Part shown: piece by piece, positions 50,772 through 59,798 of the stretch
Layout of the letters: every line of letters begins with the position of its first letter
Position numbering within the stretch: the first letter of the stretch is position 1
NCBI GenBank assembly: GCA_002424815.1
Contig: DILB01000018.1
Coordinates: 1-64,000 of the forward strand
DNA: 64,000 nt
Direction of reading: 5' to 3'
Source of the DNA: Caryophanales bacterium UBA5603
GTDB taxonomy: Bacteria; Bacillota_I; Bacilli_A; Izemoplasmatales; Hujiaoplasmataceae
Program-made: the position numbers and the translations under genes
The notes under the pieces: model-generated
Databases searched by the model: none
Seen by the model: only the letters and a program-made list of their open reading frames with translations
Told to the model about the DNA's origin: nothing

Positions 50772-52769
50772 ATGAAGAGAATTATCGTTTTATTGTCATT
50801 TATATTGATAATTTCAATGATTTTAATGGCTTGTGATCAAGTTGAAACGACAGAAACGACTTCCAGTTTATCTACTACCTCATCTCAGACTACGACAACT
50901 CAACTGACCACATTAACGACTCAAACCACTACATTAACAACAACCACTCAAACCACCACAACCCAAACAACCGCATCAGTCATAACTTATCAAGTTATTT
51001 TTGATTCGAATGGCGGGAATACAATTGATTCGATTAATGCCGAAAGGGGCTATCCGATTCTTTTACCTGTGCCGTTTAGAGAGGGATATACTTTTTTGGG
51101 TTGGTATACGAGCAAAGATCCATATGTCTATGAATTTACTTTATTTACTCAAGTCGTTTCAAATATGACACTTTATGCAAAATGGGGCATTAATCAATAT
51201 AATATTGATTTTGATACGCAAGGAGGTCAAACGATTGCGACTCAAATCTTTGATTTCAATGCAAAAATAGTACTTCCCACGCCCACAAAAACGGGTCATA
51301 CCTTTGTTGGGTGGTATGCAGATGAAGATTTTTTATCTCCATTTAACGTAAATTTGATGCCGTCTCAAAATTTGCTAGTATATGCTAAATGGTCCAAGAA
51401 TCTCTATCAATTAACTATCCACTATACTTACCCAGTTGATGCGATTGAGACTTTTCGATTATTTGGTAAAGGTTATGGATATACAATAGCCGTTACCAAT
51501 AGCGATAAAATTTTTGCTTGGGGATTAAATCTTTCGGGTCAATTAGGCAATGGTAATAAAATCAATCAAAATTACCCGATTGAAATAACAAATAATATCC
51601 CCTTGAATGATTCTGAATTTATAAGCAAAATCGAATGTGGAAATGATTTTACAATATTGTTGACAAATCATTCACGTATATTTGCATTTGGCAACAATTC
51701 AAGTTATCAATTAGCAATAAGTACAGGGGTTTCATCCTCTATTCCAGTAGATATAACCGAATTACTTAAGTTACAAGTGGATGAAACAATTGTTGATATT
51801 TCTTCGGGAGTGAATTTTACAATACTTTTGACTTCAGAGGGAAGAATATTAACTTGGGGATCTAATTTTAATGGACAATTAGGTGATTTAGGCGATACTT
51901 ATGATTTTAAAATTCATGATATCACCAGTAATTTTGGCCTTGATTCATCTGATCGAATTATAATGATAAAAGCTGGAAATACCCATGGAATTGCCTTTTC
52001 AAATGATAAAAAGATTTTTACGTGGGGTGGTAACTTTTCTGGGCAATTGGGAGATGGAACAACATTAAGTAAAACTTTACCAATTGATATTACATCTAGT
52101 ATCAGTTTTAATCCTGATGAAACAATTTCAATGATTGTTGCAAAAGATTACAATTTGCTCTTAACATCTAAAAATCGAATTTTCGCTTGGGGGAACAACT
52201 ACAACGGTAATTTTGGTAATGGCAACACAACTAACAGTCTAATCCCCATCTTGATTACACCTGATTTTAATTTAGGTGTTGGTGAAATGATAGTTAAAAT
52301 TACAGCAGGAAATAATCATACTGTTGCTTTAAGTTCTAATTATCGAATTTTTATCTGGGGATCGAATTATTATGGTGAATTTGAATCTGCTACGCCACTA
52401 ACTTCAAGTGTTCCAATGGAAATTACCGAGACATTATTAACCGAATTAAAATATCCAGTTATTGATATTACAGCCGGAGGTAATTCGACAATCGTCATGG
52501 CTTCAAATGGATATGTTGTGACGTGGGGCAATTCTTTATATGGACAATTAGGCAATAATGAGGATGTATATTTCCACCGGCCTAAAATCTATCTCAAAGA
52601 AATTATGCAAATCTATTACAACGAAGCCATTGAATATGGAATTCCAACAATTGAAGGATATATCTTTAACGGATGGTATTCTGATCAAGAAAGAGAGAAT
52701 GATGTTGAGTATGTTTTTATGCCTGCCGAAGACCTTGAGTTATATGGTCACTTTATTAAAAACGAATAA
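50772..52769 (+). CDS. surface lipoprotein with InlB repeats and a seven-blade RCC1 propeller
   Basis: A 665-residue lipoprotein (signal peptide, lipobox LMAC). A Thr-rich stalk (about 30-75) is followed by two Listeria-Bacteroides (InlB) repeats with GYTFLGWY and GHTFVGWY. Then come seven RCC1-type repeats, each about 50 residues, recognisable by FAWG/FTWG...GQLG...PIDIT (the seventh ends VTWGNSLYGQLG). The protein finishes with the second half of another InlB repeat (GYIFNGWY). The start at 50772 is chosen because AGGAGGAAGACG precedes it; an ATG at 50730 overlaps the promoter. A surface adhesion or binding role is likely; no enzyme domain is seen. Confidence 0.85.
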   Translation: MKRIIVLLSFILIISMILMACDQVETTETTSSLSTTSSQTTTTQLTTLTTQTTTLTTTTQTTTTQTTASVITYQVIFDSNGGNTIDSINAERGYPILLPVPFREGYTFLGWYTSKDPYVYEFTLFTQVVSNMTLYAKWGINQYNIDFDTQGGQTIATQIFDFNAKIVLPTPTKTGHTFVGWYADEDFLSPFNVNLMPSQNLLVYAKWSKNLYQLTIHYTYPVDAIETFRLFGKGYGYTIAVTNSDKIFAWGLNLSGQLGNGNKINQNYPIEITNNIPLNDSEFISKIECGNDFTILLTNHSRIFAFGNNSSYQLAISTGVSSSIPVDITELLKLQVDETIVDISSGVNFTILLTSEGRILTWGSNFNGQLGDLGDTYDFKIHDITSNFGLDSSDRIIMIKAGNTHGIAFSNDKKIFTWGGNFSGQLGDGTTLSKTLPIDITSSISFNPDETISMIVAKDYNLLLTSKNRIFAWGNNYNGNFGNGNTTNSLIPILITPDFNLGVGEMIVKITAGNNHTVALSSNYRIFIWGSNYYGEFESATPLTSSVPMEITETLLTELKYPVIDITAGGNSTIVMASNGYVVTWGNSLYGQLGNNEDVYFHRPKIYLKEIMQIYYNEAIEYGIPTIEGYIFNGWYSDQERENDVEYVFMPAEDLELYGHFIKNE

Positions 52770-52847
52770 AAATACTTTTTGAAAATTTATGATTTAAAAG
52801 TTTGGTTTCTTAAGGATACGATCAATTATCTAATGGTAAATCGAGTG

Positions 52848-52878
52848 AAGATGACCGCTTATGTCGGTCATCTTTTTA
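52848..52878 (+). terminator. terminator of the RCC1/InlB lipoprotein gene
   Basis: Ten-base stem AAGATGACCG/CGGTCATCTT, then TTTATATT. Small frames crossing it (52558-53057) are not credible genes. Confidence 0.82.
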
Positions 52879-52983
52879 TATTGTCAATTAAGATGATGAA
52901 GAAAACATATTGTTTTTTCAAGTTTTATTTTGGAGAAACATCTTACTTGAGGGGTATTATCTTTCCAAAAGGAGATGAATTAT

Positions 52984-54654
52984 ATGAAAAAAGTTTCAAT
53001 TTTTATTTTGATATTGCTTGGATTATCATTGGGAATAAAAAGTGTTTATGCAACTGAATACTCTCCGCATTATTTACCAGGAGGCAAGAATTATTTATCG
53101 TCGGACAATTTCTTTTTTAATGGAACGCAATTAATTAACTCTGAAGCATTTACAATCAAAGCGCATACCCAGTATTGTATTTCGTTCCCTAGAGAATTTT
53201 ATGACTCTGGCATTATTACTTGGTCAATGACTTTCTATGAAAATGAAGATGAAATCGATACGATATCTCTTGATAGTTACAATTTATTTGTGATGAATTC
53301 CGAACCCTATTACGGATATTATTCTTTTATGTCTCCAGCCAATGCTAATTATATTTCATTAACAATCAACGAGAATAACGATTATTTAAGATTCAACAAT
53401 ATTGGCGGCATTATGTTAGAAGAAGGCAATCAATTTACAACTTATGAAGCTTATGTTCCTGGAAATATGATTGATATCAACGGCCCATATTTTAATGGTA
53501 ATGGCGTTGTAATCGTTAATGTTGATCATCCGATAAATGTCAGTGAAATTACTTCAGGATTGGTTGCTTATGATGCAATTGAAGGTGATGTCACGCACCG
53601 AATTACCATTGTAGATGATCCTTATACAGATAATAAAAACACGACAGGAGAGTACATAATCGAATATATCGTGAGTGATACTTCTGGGAATTTAACACGG
53701 TTCTTTATCGTTGTTAAAGTGGTAGATGTCACAGCACCGATTATCACAGGAACCAATGAAATTATTTTAGCTTATCCTAATACAATAACGATTGATGCAA
53801 TCAAAGCCAATTTGTTTGCCAGTGATAACGTTGATGGTTCAATAACCAATAAAATACAATTGCTCGAAGAGAATTATCTATCAAATCAAGCTATATTAGG
53901 AAATTATGAAGTTGTTTTTACAATTATCGATCTAGCGGGAAACAGAAATTATTTTACAGTTGATGTTTTTGTCGTTGATCAATCTAAACCCATATTCTAT
54001 GGTCCAGAATCATTCACCGTCGGTTATGATTCTTCCCTCACCACCGCCGATGTAAAAGCTTCACAGACGGTCTTAGATGATTATGATCAAGATTTAACCG
54101 CTTCAATAACGATTAAAACGGACCTTTATACACCCAATCTCAAAAAAATCGGTGTTTATCCAATCGTTTTTAAAGTAGTGGATTCTAGCGGAAATACGAC
54201 TGAAAAAGTGGTTAATGTTCAAGTGACCGATGGCATTGGTCCAGTAGTTTACTTAGACACATCAATTATTATGGTTTATGACTCAACGGTTCTCAGTTTA
54301 GCTGATTTCACAACTTTACTGATTAAGAGCGGAGAATTAAATGGACTCCAAAATTATGAGGTTCAGATTCGATTTGATTCATATACCGCTCGAGCAAATA
54401 CGCCCGGCGTCTACCATATGACCCTTGATTTTAATAATGATTCGGGGATAACCGAACTTACAAAAACCTTACAAATTGTGGTTAGAAAACAACCGACAGG
54501 ATATCAATATGAAGTTCCAAACATTGATTTCGATAATGAAAAACCTGAACAAATATTCATCTTTCAATATTGGCAATATTTTGCGGGTGGATTTGTCCTA
54601 TTACTGACGATTGCTTCCAATGTCATATGGTTATTGATGTATCGAAAAAAGTAA
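52984..54654 (+). CDS. membrane-anchored surface protein with Ig-like (DUF5011-type) repeats
   Basis: A 556-residue exported protein: signal peptide about 1-24 (FILILLGLSLGIKSVYA), an N-terminal domain of about 140 residues, three or four Ig-like repeats of DUF5011/HYR type (VSDTSGNLTRFFIVVKVVD; ITNKIQLLEENY; VVDSSGNTTEKVVNVQVTD), and a C-terminal membrane helix with a basic end (VIWLLMYRKK). There is no LPxTG, which fits a cell without a sortase-bearing wall. The start at 52984 lies nine bases after GGAG; the ATG at 52975 is inside the ribosome binding site. Monocistronic. Confidence 0.8.
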   Translation: MKKVSIFILILLGLSLGIKSVYATEYSPHYLPGGKNYLSSDNFFFNGTQLINSEAFTIKAHTQYCISFPREFYDSGIITWSMTFYENEDEIDTISLDSYNLFVMNSEPYYGYYSFMSPANANYISLTINENNDYLRFNNIGGIMLEEGNQFTTYEAYVPGNMIDINGPYFNGNGVVIVNVDHPINVSEITSGLVAYDAIEGDVTHRITIVDDPYTDNKNTTGEYIIEYIVSDTSGNLTRFFIVVKVVDVTAPIITGTNEIILAYPNTITIDAIKANLFASDNVDGSITNKIQLLEENYLSNQAILGNYEVVFTIIDLAGNRNYFTVDVFVVDQSKPIFYGPESFTVGYDSSLTTADVKASQTVLDDYDQDLTASITIKTDLYTPNLKKIGVYPIVFKVVDSSGNTTEKVVNVQVTDGIGPVVYLDTSIIMVYDSTVLSLADFTTLLIKSGELNGLQNYEVQIRFDSYTARANTPGVYHMTLDFNNDSGITELTKTLQIVVRKQPTGYQYEVPNIDFDNEKPEQIFIFQYWQYFAGGFVLLLTIASNVIWLLMYRKK

Positions 54655-54672
54655 ACGTTATTATCATTTAAG

Positions 54673-54698
54673 AAAGCGTTTTTAGACGCTTTTTTTTA
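54673..54698 (+). terminator. terminator of the Ig-like surface protein gene
   Basis: AAAGCGT/ACGCTTT stem followed by a long T run. Confidence 0.8.
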
Positions 54699-54755
54699 TT
54701 TTATTCCATGTTATAATTAGATTGCTTAAATACATGAAAGGAGTTTAAACTTACT

Positions 54756-55244
54756 GTGAGCCTAAAAATTCAGATTACTGAACAAAAGCTTGCCAAATTG
54801 TATGCCGCAATGGAAAAAAACAAACTAAAACCGGGTCCATTGATGCCTACACTGCACGACGCGCAATCAATTTTTGGATGTATACCTATTGAAATTCAAA
54901 AAATTATTGCCGAGCATTTAAATGAAAGTATTGCGAAAATAAACGGAGTCGTAACATTCTACGGCAATTTTTCCGTTGACCCAAAAGGGAAAAACGTCAT
55001 TAGCGTTTGTCTCGGAACAGCATGCTATGTCAGAGGGTCGAAAAGTTTATTGGATGCTTTTGGCGATGAATTGAAACTTAAAGCCGGCGAAACCTCAGAA
55101 GATGGTCAATTTACTTTACAAGCCACAAGATGTATCGGTGCCTGTGGACTTGCGCCAGTCATTACGGTCAATGAACATGTTTATGGAAATAGCACCGTAC
55201 AGAAAGCTAAAGAAATCGTTTCACAAATCAGGTCAAATTCATGA
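54756..55244 (+). CDS. hndA: NuoE-like [2Fe-2S] hydrogenase subunit (HndA type)
   Basis: A 162-residue thioredoxin-like [2Fe-2S] protein, the same length as NuoE/HndA. Ligand Cys are in CLGTACYVRGS and CIGACGLAPV. It passes electrons between the flavin subunit and the hydrogenase. The start is GTG at 54756, with AAAGGAG 12 bases upstream; no nearer ATG exists. It is the first of nine closely packed, overlapping genes ending with the [FeFe] hydrogenase. Confidence 0.9.
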   Translation: MSLKIQITEQKLAKLYAAMEKNKLKPGPLMPTLHDAQSIFGCIPIEIQKIIAEHLNESIAKINGVVTFYGNFSVDPKGKNVISVCLGTACYVRGSKSLLDAFGDELKLKAGETSEDGQFTLQATRCIGACGLAPVITVNEHVYGNSTVQKAKEIVSQIRSNS

Positions 55245-55621
55245 AAATATCTGAGATTGTTTCTAAATACCATTGTACGGTTTACACAGAATCAATTTAT
55301 AACCCAGATAAGGAAATTAATTTCGGGTTTTGCGCCGATCTTATGAGCGACGCACTCATGATAATGAATACGGTTCGCCAAGAAAATATTTTAAAAAATA
55401 CAATTTTGATTACCGGTCTTGCGACAAATCAGTCGATTCGTACAGCTGAAATGCTGGATGTTCAAGTGGTTATTTTAGTACGGGGAAAAATCCCTGCAAA
55501 CCAAGTGATCGAACTTGCATCAGAATCCAATATTATTTTAATTGGCACTGACCATACGATGTTTAATTTTAGCGGCGAACTCTATCAAGAAGGGATTCGA
55601 GGAATTACCTCGAAAAAATAA
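55241..55621 (+). CDS. DRTGG-domain protein, first copy
   Basis: A 126-residue DRTGG-domain protein (ILITGLATNQSIRTAEMLDVQVVILVRGK; then IILIGTDHTMFNFSGELYQEG). The domain occurs in HPr kinase and phosphotransacetylase-type proteins and beside CBS domains, and probably senses a small ligand. It is related to the gene at 56048. Both sit inside the hydrogenase operon with ATPase and PHP genes. It overlaps the neighbours on both sides by a few bases. Confidence 0.72.
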   Translation: MKISEIVSKYHCTVYTESIYNPDKEINFGFCADLMSDALMIMNTVRQENILKNTILITGLATNQSIRTAEMLDVQVVILVRGKIPANQVIELASESNIILIGTDHTMFNFSGELYQEGIRGITSKK

Positions 55622-56058
55622 TGGAGCCTTCAAAACACTATGACATTCATCCTTTTGATTTTGATCATGCAGGGAAAATGTCTAGCGACGTTAAAAAAAC
55701 ACTTAAACAAGCTGGATTAAATTTTGATTTTATTAAACGGGTTAGTGTTGCGGCTTATGAAGCCGAAATCAATATCGTTATCCATAGTGTTGGTGGGTAC
55801 GCCGATTTTAAAATGATTGATAATGTTGTTTATTTACAATTTATTGATTATGGACCAGGTATAGAAAATATTGAACTAGCCATGACGCCTGGATATTCTA
55901 CAGCCAATGAAATATCACAACTCAATGGCTTTGGGGCTGGTATGGGTTTAATAAACATTAAAAATTCGTGTGACGAAATGTCGTTGCTTTCTGATCCGAA
56001 TGGCACAGTATTAAAACTTAAATTTATTATGACGGAGGACCATTATCGTGTTGATTAA
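55621..56058 (+). CDS. anti-sigma-factor-like ATPase (RsbW/HATPase type)
   Basis: A 145-residue GHKL ATPase of the RsbW/SpoIIAB type: N-box AAYEAEINIVIHS, G1 DYGPGI and G2 GFGAGMGLINIKN. Such proteins phosphorylate an anti-sigma antagonist or act as stand-alone regulators. No partner sigma factor or antagonist is seen nearby. It starts on the last base of the DRTGG gene and overlaps the next by 11 bases. Confidence 0.8.
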   Translation: MEPSKHYDIHPFDFDHAGKMSSDVKKTLKQAGLNFDFIKRVSVAAYEAEINIVIHSVGGYADFKMIDNVVYLQFIDYGPGIENIELAMTPGYSTANEISQLNGFGAGMGLINIKNSCDEMSLLSDPNGTVLKLKFIMTEDHYRVD

Positions 56059-56380
56059 AGATATTTTATCGAACGATTATGTCATTCATACAAAAATAGA
56101 AACATTAGATAGATTTTATACCGGTGTTCATTGTGGCGATTTGTTAAGTGTTGTGATGAGAAGCGCAATTCGAGGGTCAATATTAATTAGTGTCATTGGC
56201 AACCCCAACTCGGTGGCTGTTGCTATGTTACTGGATCTCCCCGCGATTATCATCACAGAAGGACAAAGTATTTCTATTGCCATGATTGAAAAAGCCAATG
56301 CAGAAAATATTGCATTGATGACTTCAAAATTAAAATCGCATGAGGTTATCATCGATCTTAAAGATCGCGGGTTAATATGA
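56048..56380 (+). CDS. DRTGG-domain protein, second copy
   Basis: A 110-residue paralog of the protein at 55241 (ILISVIGNPNSVAVAMLLDLPAIIITEGQ; NIALMTSKLKSHEV). The start codon is GTG at 56048, 13 bases after a GGAGG; an ATG further in is not supported. The DRTGG motif is weakened compared with the first copy. Its context suggests two related ligand sensors in one operon. Confidence 0.68.
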   Translation: MLIKDILSNDYVIHTKIETLDRFYTGVHCGDLLSVVMRSAIRGSILISVIGNPNSVAVAMLLDLPAIIITEGQSISIAMIEKANAENIALMTSKLKSHEVIIDLKDRGLI

Positions 56381-57063
56381 AATATCATTATGACCTGCAT
56401 ATTCATTCTGTCTTAAGTCCTTGTGCCGATGATTTAATGACACCTAATAATATATTTAACATGGCAAAACTTAAAAATTTAAACATCATTTCAATTACAG
56501 ATCACAACAGTCTACGTCAATTGCCAGTTATATCTCAAATTGCTCAAAGTTATGATATGCTTTGGATTCCCGGAATCGAGATTACGACAAAAGAAAATGT
56601 TCACGTATTATGCTATTTTAGAAACCTTGAGAAAGCAATGCAATTTGAAACGGTAATAAAAGAATATAGGAAAACAAATAATAGTTCAATTCAAGCAAGA
56701 CTATCAGATATCGAAGATTATGTTATTGGCACTTTAGAAGATGTTTCCAGCGATCCCATAGACATAACATATCCTCAGCTATGTCTTTTATTAAAAGACT
56801 ATGATCATCTTCGATTTCTTGCTCATCTAGATCGTCCAAAGATGAAAGGGCTCAATTATCTTGATGATACATTTATAAATGGAATAGAACTGATAAAGGA
56901 TGATTTCAATTTTATTCACCTAAATAATCTTTCAAAATTCAAAATTTTATTCAATTCAGACGCACATGACCTCATGTCGATTTCTGAACCGTCCGCTTTG
57001 AACATTCTTGAACTTGAAAAACTAGATATCGATACTTTTTTTATGTGTTTTCGTCATGGATGA
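56377..57063 (+). CDS. PHP-domain phosphoesterase
   Basis: A 228-residue PHP protein. Metal ligands are visible in YDLHIHSVLSPCADD (HxH near 6-8), ITDHNSL, PGIEITT and FNSDAHD near the end. PHP enzymes hydrolyse phosphodiesters or phosphates; close relatives in other organisms sit in hydrogenase operons. ATGA-type overlap with the upstream gene and an eight-base overlap with the next. Likely a metal-dependent phosphatase, substrate unknown. Confidence 0.82.
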   Translation: MKYHYDLHIHSVLSPCADDLMTPNNIFNMAKLKNLNIISITDHNSLRQLPVISQIAQSYDMLWIPGIEITTKENVHVLCYFRNLEKAMQFETVIKEYRKTNNSSIQARLSDIEDYVIGTLEDVSSDPIDITYPQLCLLLKDYDHLRFLAHLDRPKMKGLNYLDDTFINGIELIKDDFNFIHLNNLSKFKILFNSDAHDLMSISEPSALNILELEKLDIDTFFMCFRHG

Positions 57064-57604
57064 TCTCTCGCTTTACTTGTTGGATATTGTTCAAAATGCT
57101 TTTAAGGCGAATGCGGACGCCTTAACAATCTTAATTAATGAAAACCAACAAAATAATAGCTTGTCAATGATCATCAAAGATAATGGCGAAGGAATGTCTA
57201 CCGAAGAATCGGAAGCGGCTCTCAGTCCATTTTATACGACAAGAACAACCAGAAAAGTTGGACTTGGATTGCCTTTTTTGAAGATGGCAGCCAATTTATC
57301 AAGCGGTGATTTGTCGATTGTATCTGAAAAAGGAGTTGGGACGACGGTAACGGTATGGTTTACAAAAAATCATATCAACACGCCCCCCCTTGGCAACATC
57401 GCTGAAACGATCTATACAATAATGATTCATCCGAAACTAAAGGACTTAAAATATATTCATACCATTGATGATCAATCGTTTACGCTTGATTATGGCACAA
57501 TAATTAATATTTTAGACGGTGTGCCTTTGACTGATCTTCAAGTTATGACTTATTTAAAATCATATATTAACGACAACGTCGATTATTTGAGGAGGCAATT
57601 ATGA
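57056..57604 (+). CDS. stand-alone histidine-kinase-like ATPase domain
   Basis: A 182-residue protein made of one HATPase_c domain: IVQNAFKANADAL (N-box), IKDNGEGMSTEE (G1) and GLGLPFLKMAANLSSGDLS (G2), then about 70 residues of unknown tail. It lacks a dimerisation/phosphoacceptor domain, so it is not a classical histidine kinase. Homologous genes occur in [FeFe] hydrogenase operons as regulators. Overlaps the PHP and hndB genes. Confidence 0.8.
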   Translation: MDDLSLYLLDIVQNAFKANADALTILINENQQNNSLSMIIKDNGEGMSTEESEAALSPFYTTRTTRKVGLGLPFLKMAANLSSGDLSIVSEKGVGTTVTVWFTKNHINTPPLGNIAETIYTIMIHPKLKDLKYIHTIDDQSFTLDYGTIINILDGVPLTDLQVMTYLKSYINDNVDYLRRQL

Positions 57605-57969
57605 AATCACTGGAGGATTTAAAAATACTCCGTGACCAGGCAAAAAAAACGATGGAAATGCGATACCTAAGCGGAGGAATACGCATTCAAATCGGCATGG
57701 CCACTTGTGGCATCGCTGCCGGAGCGAGACCGGTATTAAATCGATTTTTAGAAGAAGTAGCAACACATAAACTCAACAATATTGTTATAACTCAAGTTGG
57801 TTGTATGGGTGAATGTGCTTTTGAACCCATTGTTGAAATCGTCGAAAATGACGGCACGAAAACCGTATATGCAAAAGTATCAGAGCGTATGGTTTCTGAA
57901 ATCGTCGAAGAACATTTGATTGCCGGGCATCGTCTTGAACGATATACGCTCGGATCAATCAAACGATAG
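57601..57969 (+). CDS. hndB: thioredoxin-like [2Fe-2S] protein, HndB type
   Basis: A 122-residue ferredoxin-like subunit. Cys ligands occur in ATCGIAAGARP and QVGCMGECAFEPIVEI, the pattern typical of HndB rather than NuoE. GAGGAGGCAATT gives a very strong ribosome binding site. It forms part of the electron path between NAD(P)H and the hydrogenase subunit. Confidence 0.85.
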   Translation: MKSLEDLKILRDQAKKTMEMRYLSGGIRIQIGMATCGIAAGARPVLNRFLEEVATHKLNNIVITQVGCMGECAFEPIVEIVENDGTKTVYAKVSERMVSEIVEEHLIAGHRLERYTLGSIKR

Positions 57970-57980
57970 GATGTGCCAAT

Positions 57981-59798
57981 ATGTTGGAAAGAATGCAGAT
58001 TTTGATCTGTGGCGGCACAGGATGCCTAAGTTCTCATTCAAAAGAAATTAGAAATGAATTCGATAAGATATTAACAGAAATGAATTTAAAAGAAGAAGTT
58101 GGTCTTGTCATGACTGGCTGTTTTGGTTTGTGTGAAAAAGGTCCTGTCATTATTGTTTATCCCGACGAAATATTTTATTCACATGTTCACAAAGATGATG
58201 TCAAAGATATCTGTGAAGAACATATTTTGAAGGGGCGCCCCTTAGATCGATTGATTGTTCGCGATCCTGTTGATAAACAAAAAGTCAAAAATTTTAGTGA
58301 ACTGAAATTTTATTCGAAACAACGACGTATTGCCTTACGTAATTGTGGTAATATCAATCCTTTGGATATCAACGAATATATTGCAAAGGATGGATATCTC
58401 GCGCTTGGTCAAGTTTTGACAACCATGACGCCCTTACAAACGATAGAAGAGATGAAAAAAAGTGGACTTCGTGGTCGCGGAGGCGGAGGCTTTCCAACGG
58501 GGTTAAAATGGGAATTTGCGTCTAAATCAATTGATCCTCAAAAATATGTAATTTGTAATGCGGATGAAGGCGACCCAGGCGCCTTCATGGACCGAGCTGT
58601 CTTAGAAGGCGATCCTCATAGCGTGATAGAAGCAATGGCAATTTGTGGATATGCTATCGGAGCAAATCAAGGTTATGTTTATGTTCGTGCAGAATATCCT
58701 GTAGCGGTTGAAAGATTAAATTATGCGATAGATCAAGCTAAATCACTGAACCTCATTGGCAAAAATATATTTAACAGCGGCTTCGATTTTGACCTCGAAA
58801 TCAGACTCGGGGCAGGGGCTTTCGTTTGTGGTGAAGAGACAGCGCTAATGGCTTCCATCGAAGGCAACCGAGGAATGCCAAGACTAAAACCTCCGTTTCC
58901 TGCTGTCAAAGGGCTTTGGGGTCATCCAACAAACGTTAACAATGTTGAAACTTTTGCGAACGTTCCAGTCATCTATTTAAAAGGCGCTGATTGGTTTAAA
59001 TCCATTGGCACAACAAAATCTTCAGGAACCAAAGTCTTTGCTCTTGGAGGAAAAATAGCGAATACCGGATTGCTTGAAGTTCCGATGGGGACAACGTTAA
59101 GAGAAGTTATTTATGATATCGGTGGCGGCATTCCTAATAAACGTAAATTTAAAGCGGTTCAGACCGGCGGACCTTCAGGCGGATGTATCACAGAAGAATC
59201 TTTAGACACGCCAATTGATTTTGATAATTTGATTGCACTCGGATCAATGATGGGGTCCGGAGGCATGATAGTCATGGATGAAGATAACTGTATGGTCGAC
59301 GTTGCTCGTTTTTATTTAGATTTTACGGTTGATGAATCGTGTGGAAAATGTACACCATGCCGCGAAGGAACGCGACGCATGTTAGATATTTTAAATAAGA
59401 TTTGTGCTGGAGACGGAACGTTAGAAGATCTAGATACTTTAGAGTCGCTTGGAAATATGATTAAAGATACTTCATTATGCGGACTTGGCCAAACAGCGCC
59501 AAATCCGGTTTTATCAACGCTCAAACATTTTCGCGAAGAATATGTTCAACATGTCGTTGATAAAGTATGTAAAGCGGGAGTATGTCCAGCTTTAACCAAT
59601 TATGTAATTTTAGATAAATGTATTGGATGTACCAAATGCTCTAAGAACTGTCCTGTAAATGCTATTAGCGGATCGGTTAAGCAAAAACATACTATTGACT
59701 TATCTATTTGTATTCGTTGTGGCGCATGCAAAAAAGCATGTCCGGTCAATGCTATTTCTAGCAAACCAGAAGATTGGAGTCATGAAATCCATGGATAA
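57981..59798 (+). CDS. hndC: NAD(P)H-oxidising flavin subunit of hydrogenase (NuoF/HndC type)
   Basis: A 605-residue NuoF-like protein. Residues 1-110 are a thioredoxin-like [2Fe-2S] domain (CGGTGCLSS, CFGLCEKGP). The FMN/NAD core has GRGGGGFPTGLKW near 160-175 and CNADEGDPGAFMDR. A [4Fe-4S] site lies in DESCGKCTPCREGTRRML with a later SLCGLG. Two ferredoxin clusters (CIGCTKCSKNCPVNA and CIRCGACKKACPVNA) end it. This architecture belongs to multimeric, often electron-bifurcating, [FeFe] hydrogenases. Its stop overlaps the hydA start (ATGGATAA). Confidence 0.94.
   Translation: MLERMQILICGGTGCLSSHSKEIRNEFDKILTEMNLKEEVGLVMTGCFGLCEKGPVIIVYPDEIFYSHVHKDDVKDICEEHILKGRPLDRLIVRDPVDKQKVKNFSELKFYSKQRRIALRNCGNINPLDINEYIAKDGYLALGQVLTTMTPLQTIEEMKKSGLRGRGGGGFPTGLKWEFASKSIDPQKYVICNADEGDPGAFMDRAVLEGDPHSVIEAMAICGYAIGANQGYVYVRAEYPVAVERLNYAIDQAKSLNLIGKNIFNSGFDFDLEIRLGAGAFVCGEETALMASIEGNRGMPRLKPPFPAVKGLWGHPTNVNNVETFANVPVIYLKGADWFKSIGTTKSSGTKVFALGGKIANTGLLEVPMGTTLREVIYDIGGGIPNKRKFKAVQTGGPSGGCITEESLDTPIDFDNLIALGSMMGSGGMIVMDEDNCMVDVARFYLDFTVDESCGKCTPCREGTRRMLDILNKICAGDGTLEDLDTLESLGNMIKDTSLCGLGQTAPNPVLSTLKHFREEYVQHVVDKVCKAGVCPALTNYVILDKCIGCTKCSKNCPVNAISGSVKQKHTIDLSICIRCGACKKACPVNAISSKPEDWSHEIHG

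Noticed and set aside
52558..53057. Two short plus-strand ORFs between the RCC1 lipoprotein and the Ig-like protein genes
   Set aside because: They overlap real genes out of frame and run through a strong terminator hairpin.
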